45,531 nt of DNA from Smittium mucronatum (Eukaryota; Kickxellomycota; Harpellomycetes; Harpellales; Legeriomycetaceae). The position numbers were made by a program, and so were the translations under genes. The notes under the pieces are model-generated. The model saw only the letters and a list, made by a program, of their open reading frames with translations. It ran no database searches and was not told the DNA's origin. Position 1 is the first letter of the stretch. Each line of letters begins with the position of its first letter. Where the stretch lies: NCBI GenBank assembly GCA_001953115.1, contig LSSL01000241.1, positions 1 to 45,531 of the forward strand. Reading direction: 5' to 3'. Shown here piece by piece: positions 12,615 to 22,734 of this stretch.

Positions 12615-13061
12615 TTATTATCAAGATATTAAAAACAGTTAATATCTTAATATTTTGATATATCAAAGTCTTACCGCTGTAAAAAATATATGAATATTTT
12701 TGAGTATTTTTGAAATAATACAGATGATTCCAAAAGTATATATACAAAAATTATTATTAAATTCTTTTGGTTTATTCTTAAAAAAAAGTGATAAAAGTTT
12801 TGGCTAAATCGGTATATATCACATTTAAGATCCAAAAAATTCAATCAAAAAATTATAAAAACATACATAACATAAGAAATTTTTGGTTTAGAATGCATCA
12901 AACAGAGTTTATTATTCATCTAATTTTAATTTTTAATACTCCTGGAGAAATTCAATATCACATTCTTGAATTTATTAATTTAATTTTCGTTTAAGAAGAA
13001 TATAGAATATAAAAATTTCAGAATGAATACCACTTTTTTTACCTCAAAAATAGATGAAAAA

Positions 13062-13091
13062 ACTGATACTGATACTGATACGGATACTGAT
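13062..13091. repeat. Five-copy CTGATA hexamer repeat
   Basis: Five tandem hexamers, the fourth being CGGATA. In one frame, opened by the ATG at 13023, they encode alternating Thr and Asp, ending at a stop at 13095-13097. Confidence 0.9.
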
Positions 13092-13461
13092 AATAAATAA
13101 AACTTATTTAAATTATTCTCAGAAATTAAGTGTCTAGAATATCGGTTTATTGGAATAATTTTGATGCTCTATACTTAAAATTATTTTAATATGGTCGAAG
13201 AGAATCCATTATATTTAATTTGTATGATTATGAAAAACACTAGAATATATGGGGAGTTAAAATTTAAAATAATATAGAAAAAATTTTAAATTCTCAATCC
13301 TGCAGAAAATCAAATTTAGCAAGATAAAAATTTAGTTAAAATAAAACAAATTGATCTAGATAACTCAATTTTTTCGATGAAAAAATTAATCAAAGAAAAT
13401 TTTAGGGTAATCACTGAAGGTAATATAAGCTCAATATTTTTTTAGTTTAATTGGTATTTTA

Positions 13462-13877
13462 CGGTCATTTTGATCATTATCTGTCAATTTGAAGTTTATT
13501 GGATCAATTTAATAAAAAAAATATCTTATTTAGTTATTTCTAATTAAAATCTGATATTTATAAAAATCGCTAACAAAAAGGTTTTTTCTAATTTTTACTA
13601 ATGATAATTTTATACAATAAAACCCATATAATTTCTCTTCAATATTTAAAATCAAAATCCAATTCACTACCTCATTTCAATATAAAAAATTCATATGACC
13701 GAATATAAAAATGAACCAAGTATTGGAAAATTATTGGTTAAATTGTGTTTGTGTTTGTATTCTGTGGATAATTTAAAAAAATGACAGATTATATCAAGGA
13801 AATATATTCAATTTGATAGATAATTGCTATGTTGAATTTAAAAAAATCAAATTGACAGATAATAATCAAAATTACCG
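13462..13877. mobile_element. MITE-like element with 31-bp terminal inverted repeats
   Basis: 13462-13492 (CGGTCATTTTGATCATTATC...) and 13847-13877 are inverted copies differing at two of 31 positions. They enclose 354 bp without coding potential. The right side holds two more variants of the inner motif TTGACAGATAAT (near 13783 and 13812). No target duplication was identified. Size, non-coding interior and terminal inversion fit a MITE; a chance palindrome of this length is unlikely even in A+T-rich DNA. Confidence 0.6.
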
Positions 13878-16645
13878 CTTTTTAATCGATATTTCAAAGT
13901 TCTATCTATTAAAAATTTTTCTTTTAAATATGGAACCCTATATTTTTGGCAACAACATATACTTTTTCATAATTTATTATCCTTTTTAGAACCAATTAAC
14001 TCTTATATTATTCGCAATATAAACTTATAATAAAATAAATTTCTATTTAAATACTCACGTATTGAGATAAAGGCTGCGTTTTTACTATATTCTATTCTTC
14101 TTCTAAAATTGCCACATTTTGAAGCTCTTTTTATTTGTGAATTGTTTCAATGGAAAGTTATCGGTTTTCCAATCCAAAATTTAACAGTATTTGTAACAGA
14201 GAATCGAATAAAATCAACTAAAAAATGATTTTACATTCTGATAATCTATCATCAATTTTTGTATCCTCTATTTTATTTAATTGTCTATGAGTAATTCAGC
14301 TGATGTTAAAGATGAATTTTAAGTTTATCTATAAATACAGACTATCATATGAATTTATTAATACATTTTTTGAATTTTTGGATAGGTACCATTGTAATTT
14401 ATGTTTTTTTTTTCCATTTTAAAATTTTATCTATTTTATAAACGCCTAATGTAATTAAAAAAGTATAACTTTCAAAATATAATGATATTTACAAATATTT
14501 TTAAATTTAACAAAGGTTTCTAAATTCCGATTATGATTTCTTATAAAAAAAACCCTAAAAAATTCTCGTTTCGCAATTTAAAATTGTAAATATATTCTTT
14601 TGCAAACTTCGAATCCCAATAAATACTCATGGATATAAATTGATGAGTTATAGAAAAAATCCTATTAATATCACAATATCAAATTTAAATCTAACACATA
14701 GCTTCACCCTATTTCTAAAAAATAAAAAACAAGAGAATATATATATATAATACACAGTAATTACTCTAATTTTTTTTTGGAAAATGGTAACATTGAATTA
14801 GGATCGACATGTTATTTTTAATCTATTAAAAAAAAGAAAATATTTTTGAAAAACAAATGAGTTTAGTTTATTACACAAATAATACCAATTTAATAAAATA
14901 AACAAACTTTTAAACAATTTTTTTTTTCTATATTATTTTTTTCTATCTTTAATAAACATATATATGGTAGATATATAAGAGGTGGAGTTTTTATCTAAGT
15001 TAAATCGTTTTAAATGAGTCATGTGATTTTTATTTATATGCTTCTATTTTCCAAGAATTTCTAATATTGAAAATTTAAATTTAAAAAAAAATCATGTCGT
15101 GATATAAACAAAAAAATTTCTATTAAAAGTCATAAAATTAAATAAATGTTCATTTTAATTCACATATAGCAGCTTTTTTATTTTTTTATCTGTATAAAAG
15201 AGCGTTGCTTTAATAAAAATAATTCATTTTAGGTCAATATAAACTAGAAAAATGAATTTTAATAAAATAAAAAAAACAAAGTTTAAATAAAACAAAAAAA
15301 TAATTGATTTAACATCGAGATATCAATAATAATTTGTAATAATAAAAAAATGAGGATAAAAATATATAGGGAGACCATATTTATAAAAATATTCATCAAA
15401 ATTTAATAAAATAAAAAAGTAATAAAGACTATTTCATATTTGTGGGAAAATTATAATTACTAATAAATTAATTATCTACATATGAAACTAAAAAAATTAT
15501 AAATCACATATTTTTTATTTTTATATCATAGATGCACTTTCATTCAGATCATTACTTCAAATCAATCTTGATAAATTTATTTCATTTTAATTCTAATAAA
15601 AAATAAAAGAAATATGAAAAAATTTAGATATTAATTTTTCGCTAAAGTAAAAGATTTTAAATCTCATAAAATTTAATAAAAAATCTATCCAATTCCCAAA
15701 GAAAAAATTTCTCATCGGTTTTTTTTAATAATAACTTTATTGGAAAAAAAAAAGCTTAAAGCAAAGCATATAACAGAAAAAACCATTATCTAAACATTTG
15801 TCTTTTATATACAAGGTATTTTCATTGTATTTAAATTTTTGTTTATCAAAAATTTCTATTAATTAAACTTTATTATTTTTAATATAAGGAGTTTTTTCTG
15901 ATTAAATTTGGCTTTTTTAAATAATTTGGTGTTTATTTACTGGATTTTAAAATCAAATTTAAATTTCAAATTCGCATTCAATGACCTTAAAATTTAAGAT
16001 AGCTCATTTTTAATTCTATAAATATTCCAGACTATATGAATATATAAATTCTAAATAATATTTTTTTTTTTTGGATTTAATATTAGGGTTTATCTGGAGT
16101 ATAATTACCTTTTTATTACTTTCTTTGTGAAATTGATATGATTATGACCAGAAAAAACGTACAGTATCCTAAAAAAAATTTGGTATTTTTTAACTTTATT
16201 CTTATAGAGAATTGTAATTTTTCACAGAAATAATAACAGAAACAAAGAATAAAACAAGAATAAATTTATAAAATAACTGAAAATTCCCTCAAAGTTTTTT
16301 TTGCCTCATTGAACGGTGAATTTTTAGGAAATATTTTCACCAAATTTTCATTTAATTTCACCGAATTTAATTTTTAAAAATTTCCAACTACCTAAAAAAA
16401 GAATTCGAGTTTCTCAAAATGTACACTTTTTCAAAAATTATAAAATTCTCGGACTAAACACCAATAAAATTTTTGATTTATATTTTCTATCATATGAGAG
16501 AATGTTAGAAATAATTATAAAATATTAATTTACAAAAAATCACTTCATTTCTAATATATGTATATTTTTTTAGTAAATGTCAAATTTTAAACTCGAGTTT
16601 AATTGTATAATAGTCAAAGGAGTTCATCCGGAACACTCCCTATTT

Positions 16646-16667
16646 GATTATTATTATTATTATTATT
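16646..16667. repeat. ATT trinucleotide microsatellite
   Basis: About seven tandem ATT units in intergenic DNA. Confidence 0.9.
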
Positions 16668-16851
16668 CAGAAAAAATAATACACATATTTGTTCAAAAAC
16701 TAAAAAAAATATCGAGATAAAAATGATTTAATGTAAAATCTTCTTTTTAATATCTTTATCGACCGAAATATTTGATATGATTTCATGAACTCTAATGAAA
16801 ATAATAATTTTAAAGTATAAAACATAAAAATAAATTATAAAATATTTTACG

Positions 16852-16875
16852 AATATATATATATATATATATATT
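16852..16875. repeat. AT dinucleotide microsatellite
   Basis: About twelve AT units in the gene desert. Confidence 0.9.
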
Positions 16876-18741
16876 GATATTTAGCAAAATTTTTGATTTA
16901 TTAAAGTTAAAATTCTTGGCCTTTGTATTCCTATTTGTTATAGTTTTAATTTTTTGTTAATTTGATTCAATGAATTGAAACCTTTGGATATATTTTTTTA
17001 TTTTTTAAAATTTATTTCTTACTCTCTAGATTATGAACAAGACTTTTTTTAAAACATCAAGCTCGGTTTCCCCCCCAAAAAAAGAAGAAAAAATCAAAAA
17101 TCGAGAACTGATGCAGTTTTTTTAATAATCTTAGTTTAAAAATTCAAACTCGAGATGTTTTTGAACACTTATTATAAGAACTGATGCAGATTGAGATATA
17201 GTATGAATAAAGTTCTCTAAATTTAATTAGAATAACAATATTTAATTTGTCCAATTCAGAGATTAAACTTCCTTTATATCTCTATTTTATAATTGCGAAA
17301 TAAAATTCTGAATTAAATGATATATTTATCAGATATTAATTTTTTAAACCAATAAAAATTTCTCTATTTTTTTCTTTTTCTATGAGAATATTTCCCATCG
17401 AATTTTTAGGGGGTAATTTTTATTTATGTGTGTATTTAGAGATTCAAATTTAAGGATTTTGATTTTTGGAGAATTTCTATAATTAAAAAAAAAATCGCGA
17501 TATTTTTTTGGAAAGAAATAAAGAATATTTGATATGTAAATTTTGAGCTTCTGCTTTTACTCATTTTAAATTGCCAAATGTTAAACTTTAATAAGATTGC
17601 AATCTTATTAGGAGATGTTTATATCTGGGGTTTGATGAAGATGTTGGGAATGTTCTATATTCAAATTTAATGATTTTTATAATATTTAAGCAATGACTAA
17701 ATGATTTTATTTCAAATATTGGGAGATTTTTCTAAGAATATCCTCTGTGTTAAAAAACGATTTAATTAAGAGGAGACGTTTTTAATTGTTTTATTATAGC
17801 ATCTCGCTTTAAAAAAGATATTTAAGGTACATTTATTAGGAGTATTTCCGTTCAATAAAGCTTTTTTTAATTAAAAAACACAATTTCCTTCAGCGCGGAT
17901 CGACTGCTGGCTTAAAAGAGATCAGTAAATAAAAAAGCTGGGAACAGATCTAATAAATTCATAGCACGATACTATTTATTTAATTTTCCCCTTTGGAAGA
18001 ACGGTGCTTTATGCCCAAGTAATTACAGATTGAGTATTAGGATAAATTATTCTAAAAAAGGTACACGGGAAAAATATTTTTTCCTATATATGTATAAATC
18101 CCTGATGATATAAATCTAATATATATTTACTATAAAGTAAATATAAGAAAAGTGAGTTAGAATTGATCCTTATTGGAGTTTCAAATTTGCTGTGTTCTTA
18201 TTAACTTGTTTTATCACTTTATATTCAACAGTGAATTAAATCAACTCTATTGAGAGTGCAATATAAAGCTAAATATGACCATTGGCCGAAAATTTAATAT
18301 AGTTTCTACACTGTGGTCTTGAATAAGCCAGAGAAACAAACATTGCCCAATTAAAACAAAATACATTGGTATATTTGTTCCTTTTGACCTAAAATGAGTG
18401 ACGTGTAATCGAAAAGTATATAAAAGATAAAATGGTAGATGCGTTTTTGACATTTTTGGGAAATTCTAATCAGCACAATATCTGTTATAGCCAATACATT
18501 TCGATTCCACTTTAGATGAAACACCACCGCGATATGTTTTTTACATACTAAATAAAATTCAGGGCCGATTCAAAATTTGCAATCAAAGCTAATTGGATTA
18601 CTTTTTTGCTAATTATATAGGCGATGGAATAGATAAATGGCGGGTTTATTAGATTAAAAAATGGTGCTGGTGACTACTGATAATCAGGTTGGGCATTTGC
18701 GGATAAATATTGTTTTATTTTAAAAAGGAAATATAGTCCTA

Positions 18742-18773
18742 GGGCATAGGGGCTAGGGGCTAGGGGCTGAGGG
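18742..18773 (+). repeat. GGGGCTA minisatellite / G-quadruplex-like run
   Basis: Five G-runs of three or four bases separated by loops of three or four bases (GGGcatAGGGG, then two GGGGcta units, then GGGGctgaGGG). The spacing meets the usual G-quadruplex pattern and the unit is a 7-base tandem repeat. It stands out in a very G-poor window, about 550 bp upstream of the E1 alpha start codon. Confidence 0.7.
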
Positions 18774-18942
18774 CTAGTGAAGCTATAAGTGAGCCTAATT
18801 GGGATAGGGTCCCAAAGGGTATTGTTGGTTATGGAAAATTCTATTCGACTAGAAAATTTACGGCTAATAATAATAACAAAATTAAAAAAAGAACAATGTC
18901 ATTCTAGCGTTGAGGTTGGGTGGTATGAGCTCGACTGGAGAA

Positions 18943-18954
18943 GTTCACGTGAAC
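18943..18954. promoter_or_regulatory. CACGTG-centred 12-bp palindrome (possible bHLH site)
   Basis: GTTCACGTGAAC is a perfect 12-bp palindrome containing an E-box core, 370 bp before the E1 alpha start codon. Fungal bHLH regulators bind CACGTG. Regulation of this gene is a guess from position only. Confidence 0.3.
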
Positions 18955-19323
18955 GTGGTAAATCCCACTCACTTTCCAAAAGGATTGGCTGCTTGCTTTA
19001 CACCTTGGGTGAAAACAGTTAATTAGGATAAATATTAATGTGGAGATGAAATGAAACATAGGGGCGAGGGATGAAAGCGTGTCATACATAAGCTCCAATA
19101 TTGCTACTAACAAGTGTTCTACGCTACCAGTATATTATTTGAGTGTTTTATTACGATTCCTTTGTAAATTTACTTTTTTTACTTGAAACAATCGAGACTT
19201 GAAAAATTAATAATGTTCAATTTAGCAAGATATTCAAGAGTTGCAATCTGCGGTCTATCACTGAAAAAAGTAAATTCATAAAGAAATTGATTTTTTTTCC
19301 TTTAATAAAATCTATACTTTATA

Positions 19324-21148
19324 ATGCCTATCCTATCACATCCGTTTTATCTCTTTCGATTATATCTTTTTGCTTTATATATCCAAAAATTTAAGACTCT
19401 AGGAATTTCAGCCAGGTATTATTCGAAGCCCCAAGCGGTGAAAGGTTCCCAACTCGAGGTGACAAATAAATTGAACTTTATCGATGCCAGGAATCCTTTT
19501 CCAATGTATAGTGCCATGAATAAGGAGGGGATAATCGAGGATAAAACAAACTCTCCGGAAATTTCAAAGGATCTTATATTAAATACGTACAAAAACATGC
19601 TGACAATTAATTCAATGGATCAGATTTTGTATGAAGCACAGAGGCAGGGAAGAATAAGCTTTTATATGACCAGTTTTGGCGAAGAGGCAGTAGCTGGAAC
19701 GGTGCTTGCCCTAGATAAAGAGGATATAATTTATAGTCAGGTAAGTTCTAAACCTTTTTTGAGTTTTAAAACTCTTCTAAGGGCCTATAACTTTTAACAT
19801 AAGCCCACTCACGTGCAATGCTTCAAATAACCTCTGTTTAATTTTATCGAAACTTTGAAAATTTAACAAAGTACCGGGAAGGCGTGGTGTTTTTACAAAG
19901 AGGCATGTCTATCGAGGAAATGATGAATCAATGTTTTTCAAACCATCTAGGTCATGGTAAAGGCAGACAGATGCCTGTGCATTACGGAAGCAAGTCTCTA
20001 AACATGTATACAATATCTTCTCCTTTGGCTACGCAAATTCCTCAAGCTGTTGGATCAGCTTATGCCCAACGCAGAGAAGGGAAAAAAAAATGTACAGTTT
20101 GTTTCTTTGGGGAAGGTGCGGCCAGTGAGGGAGATTTCCATGCCGCTTTAAACATGTCGTCGACTCTCAGCGCACCTGTTATATTTTACTGGTAATTTTC
20201 TTCACTACTATGTTTTCTGTTTGTCGAATTAATATATTTATTATCCAACTCATAGTCGTAATAACGGATACGCTATATCCACACCTTCAACTGAGCAATA
20301 CAAAGGCGATGGCATTGGTAAAAGAATTAGTTTAATTAAATTTCAGTGTGATTATTAAATGATTGAATTTTGATATGTTCTCAATAGCCAGCCGTGGTTC
20401 AGGTATTTTGCTTTTAATGTTTTGATTCGATCAGCCCCGTGTTCATCTAATTTGGTTTCATAAAAAATAGGCTATGGAGTAGAAACCATCAGAATTGACG
20501 GAAATGACGTTTGGGTTTGTGTTTACTATATATTTCTATATTAACCATAGATTTCTTAAATGTATTTAGTTTGATAATAACAATGCGCATTTAGGCTGTT
20601 TATGCATCCATGAAAAAGGCAAGAGATTATGCCGTATCAAATAGCCGACCTGTTCTGATTGAAGCGATGACGTACAGGTAATAAATTAGTCTCCCGCAAT
20701 ATAGCCTCCATTTCATTTAGCTAGCAATACACCCTGACCATTCCACCTCAAATGGTTTACATCTATTCACTATGAATTTGCGCTGTGTTGTCAATATATG
20801 TTTAGGGTGAGCCACCACAGTACCTCCGACGACAGTTCGGCCTATAGATCGAAAAAAGAAGTTGAAGATTGGTCTACCAGAGATAACCCCATATCAAGAC
20901 TACGCAAGTATATCGAAAAGAAGGGTTGGTGGTCCAGCTCAGATGAATCCTCAGCTAAAATAGAAATCAAATCAGCAGTGCTCAAAGCTCTCACCGATGC
21001 TGAAATGCTCAAAAAACCCGAGTTCAAAGAGATGTATACTGATGTGTATGATGAGCTCACCCCATCTCTCAAAGAACAAATGGATTTCACTCGCAAACTT
21101 GCTGATAAATACCCCGACTATTACAGGATCAATGATTTTACTCGTTAG
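19324..21148 (+). CDS. BCKDHA: Branched-chain 2-oxoacid dehydrogenase E1 subunit alpha, mitochondrial
   Basis: Decarboxylase subunit that, with E1 beta and thiamine diphosphate, converts the 2-oxoacids of Leu, Ile and Val and acylates lipoyl-E2 in the mitochondrial matrix. Seven exons fit with correct phases: 19324-19740, 19872-20191, 20256-20317, 20388-20402 (15 nt), 20471-20514, 20595-20677, 20806-21148, giving 427 residues (human precursor 445). Residues 1-40 look like a targeting peptide (FRLYLFALYIQKF, ARYYSK). Motifs: LYEAQRQGRISFYMTSFGEE near 105; QMPVHYGSK (172-180); SSPLATQIPQAVG (188-200, the K+ site region); thiamine diphosphate motif GEGAASEGD (219-227) to RNN (247-249); the phosphorylation loop HHSTSDDSSAYRS (317-329), with Ser319 equivalent to the site targeted by BCKDH kinase. 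All catalytic landmarks are present. The preference over pyruvate dehydrogenase E1 alpha rests on HHSTSDDS and QGRISFYM. Confidence 0.95.
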
Positions 21149-21551
21149 ATAATTTTGATTTACTTCCATATAGCCTATTTTCATCTTGTATCCTATACAG
21201 GCCTTTAAATTCGATGTCATTCTATTTTTAGATTTATTAAATATAATGACACTTATTCAAAAGACATTATTCTAAACCAATTTATTCTCTAATATATGAT
21301 ATATTGACACGTTTTTGAATATCAGACACTCTAATTTTTTAACCATCTTGAATTTATTTAGTCTTTTCATATAATAAATCTCTTGGTTGAAAAATGATTT
21401 AATTCAAGGCGAGCATATTTTTTTGGATATAAAAGAACTAACATCCAACCCCGGCGCTTATCAAAATATACTGTTCTTAAAAAACCACATTTCCTAAAGT
21501 AAATTAACATCTTTCAAATTTTTATATAAGGTTTTATTTTTGTTACAAATA

Positions 21552-22212
21552 ATGGGAGATCTTATTAGAACCAATTCAGGCCGTTTAAATGGTTTCGATA
21601 CCGAGGATGTGGAAGATAATTTTGCTAAATATATTGATTTGGACGAGGGGAATTTGGACAAAAACGAAGCTATGAGCTCTACCAGTTCCTCAAAAACCAA
21701 GAATTCTTATACCGAACAGCCCATATTGGATGCGGAATCTATATACACTTCCCACAACGATGAAAGAAAATCCCTTCAAAAGAGGTTTATAGGTATTATA
21801 AACTTTCGATTATTTGAATTAAAAATATTCCATAAACTAACCTTGCTAATACAAAATCAATTCTAAATTGTTTAAATAATAATAAAAAAGAGTGGGATAA
21901 AAAAGTCAAAAAAATACAGGAAAAAATGACCAGCAGTTTGGATGCAAGACTCTTGGCCCAAAGCGAAAATTTATCGCAATTAACCGATTCAAACATTTCA
22001 ATTATCCGCAACCAAGAAAAAAAACAAGGTTTTTTCCTCAACCCTCACTCAATCCTAATTTACCCACCTATTTAGAAAATAAATTTACATTTTAAATATC
22101 TTTTAAAAAAATTTCAGAGATATTGCTCGAAAAGCTATCTAGATTCATGAACATTTTAAAACAGGCCCAGACCAGCATTTTCGACGATTTGGATTCATCG
22201 TTCATGAAATGA
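21552..22212 (+). CDS. Unrecognised small coiled-coil protein, three exons
   Basis: Model: exons 21552-21792, 21891-22027 and 22120-22212, introns of 98 and 92 bp with GT-AG ends and an 'actaac' branch-like site in the first; 156 residues. The start is the first ATG in the frame (MGDLIRTNSG). Residues 1-80 are acidic and Ser-rich (MSSTSSSKTK), probably disordered. From about residue 78 (RFIEWDKKVKKIQEKM) to the end the sequence is heptad-like, rich in Lys, Gln and Leu, ending DDLDSSFMK. No signal peptide or membrane segment is visible. Length and coiled coil suit a subunit of a multiprotein complex (kinetochore, BLOC/BORC or synaptonemal Cor1/SYCP3-like, the last from a loose F-x-x-W-D...K...E pattern). 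None is established. It is transcribed in the same direction as the E1 alpha gene, 403 bp downstream. Confidence 0.6.
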
Positions 22213-22734
22213 TTCCCTTTAAAATACAATGATCATCATATAGTTTCTTAGAAAAAATTACCTCGGTATCTTTCAAGGTTATTTTCCACTCTTATAGATT
22301 CACATCAAAACCCTCTTCCAGGATAGATATAGCATTGCTAATAGTATTTACTACCGAAATCATCAATAAAAATCAATTCTTTATTGTAAATGACATTTAT
22401 AAAAATCAATAAACGGGTTCTCTAGGAATGAATTCATAGCTGAAATTTTCATATAATTTTTCTCTAATTTATGCTATAGGCCATGTACCAATATTAAAAA
22501 AGTATATTAGTAATAAGTAAATTTTCATTCACTCAAAAAATAATATTATAATACTCTATAATTTTTAAAGCAAGAGTTTAGTATGTCAAAAAAAGGAATA
22601 ATATGAAAACTAAATTTTTTTGTATTTCTAGTAAAAAGGATTTGAATCTTCTATGTAAAAAAAACAAAAAAAAAGTAAACTAATCCTTCCATTTTCCAAT
22701 GTCTCAAGCAATATAGAAACAAATTCCCGTTCAT
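22213..22734. other. Convergent intergenic region
   Basis: 522 bp between the stop codons of the coiled-coil gene (+) and the calpain gene (-). It is A+T-rich, with no open frame or clear repeat. It presumably holds both 3' untranslated regions and poly(A) sites. Confidence 0.6.

Larger units (their letters stand above)
6951..17900. other. A+T-rich gene desert
   Basis: About 11 kb of very A+T-rich DNA with dense stops in all frames. No open frame here shows recognisable protein motifs; the longest (below about 95 codons) have the Phe/Ile/Lys/Asn bias of random A+T-rich sequence. No tRNA or rRNA was recognised. Supportable contents are one MITE-like inverted-repeat element (13462-13877) and several simple repeats. 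One 25-codon reading frame at 13023-13097 ends in a Thr-Asp repeat and is noted only because of its hexamer repeat. Confidence 0.7.
17901..19323. other. Less A+T-rich gene-free region upstream of the E1 alpha gene
   Basis: Base composition shifts towards G+C from about 17890 onward. Frames up to 77 codons occur (for example 18789-19022) but carry no recognisable domain. It contains a perfect 10-bp stem with a 4-base loop (18122-18145), a G-run cluster (18742-18773) and a CACGTG palindrome (18943-18954). Unrecognised non-coding RNA, 5' untranslated exons of the E1 alpha gene or relic DNA are all possible. Confidence 0.5.

Noticed and set aside
14600..14625. B-box-like 'cttcgaatccc' suggesting a tRNA
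   Set aside because: No T-arm, anticodon arm or acceptor stem pairs around it.
18102..18150. Possible hammerhead ribozyme: CTGATGA followed by a hairpin and GAAA
   Set aside because: The hairpin is separated from CTGATGA by 13 bases and from GAAA by extra bases, and no stem I/III with a cleavage site could be formed.
18742..18776. GGGGCTA repeat as an internal telomeric array
   Set aside because: Only about three units, not a known telomere repeat in eukaryotes I recognise, and far from the window ends.
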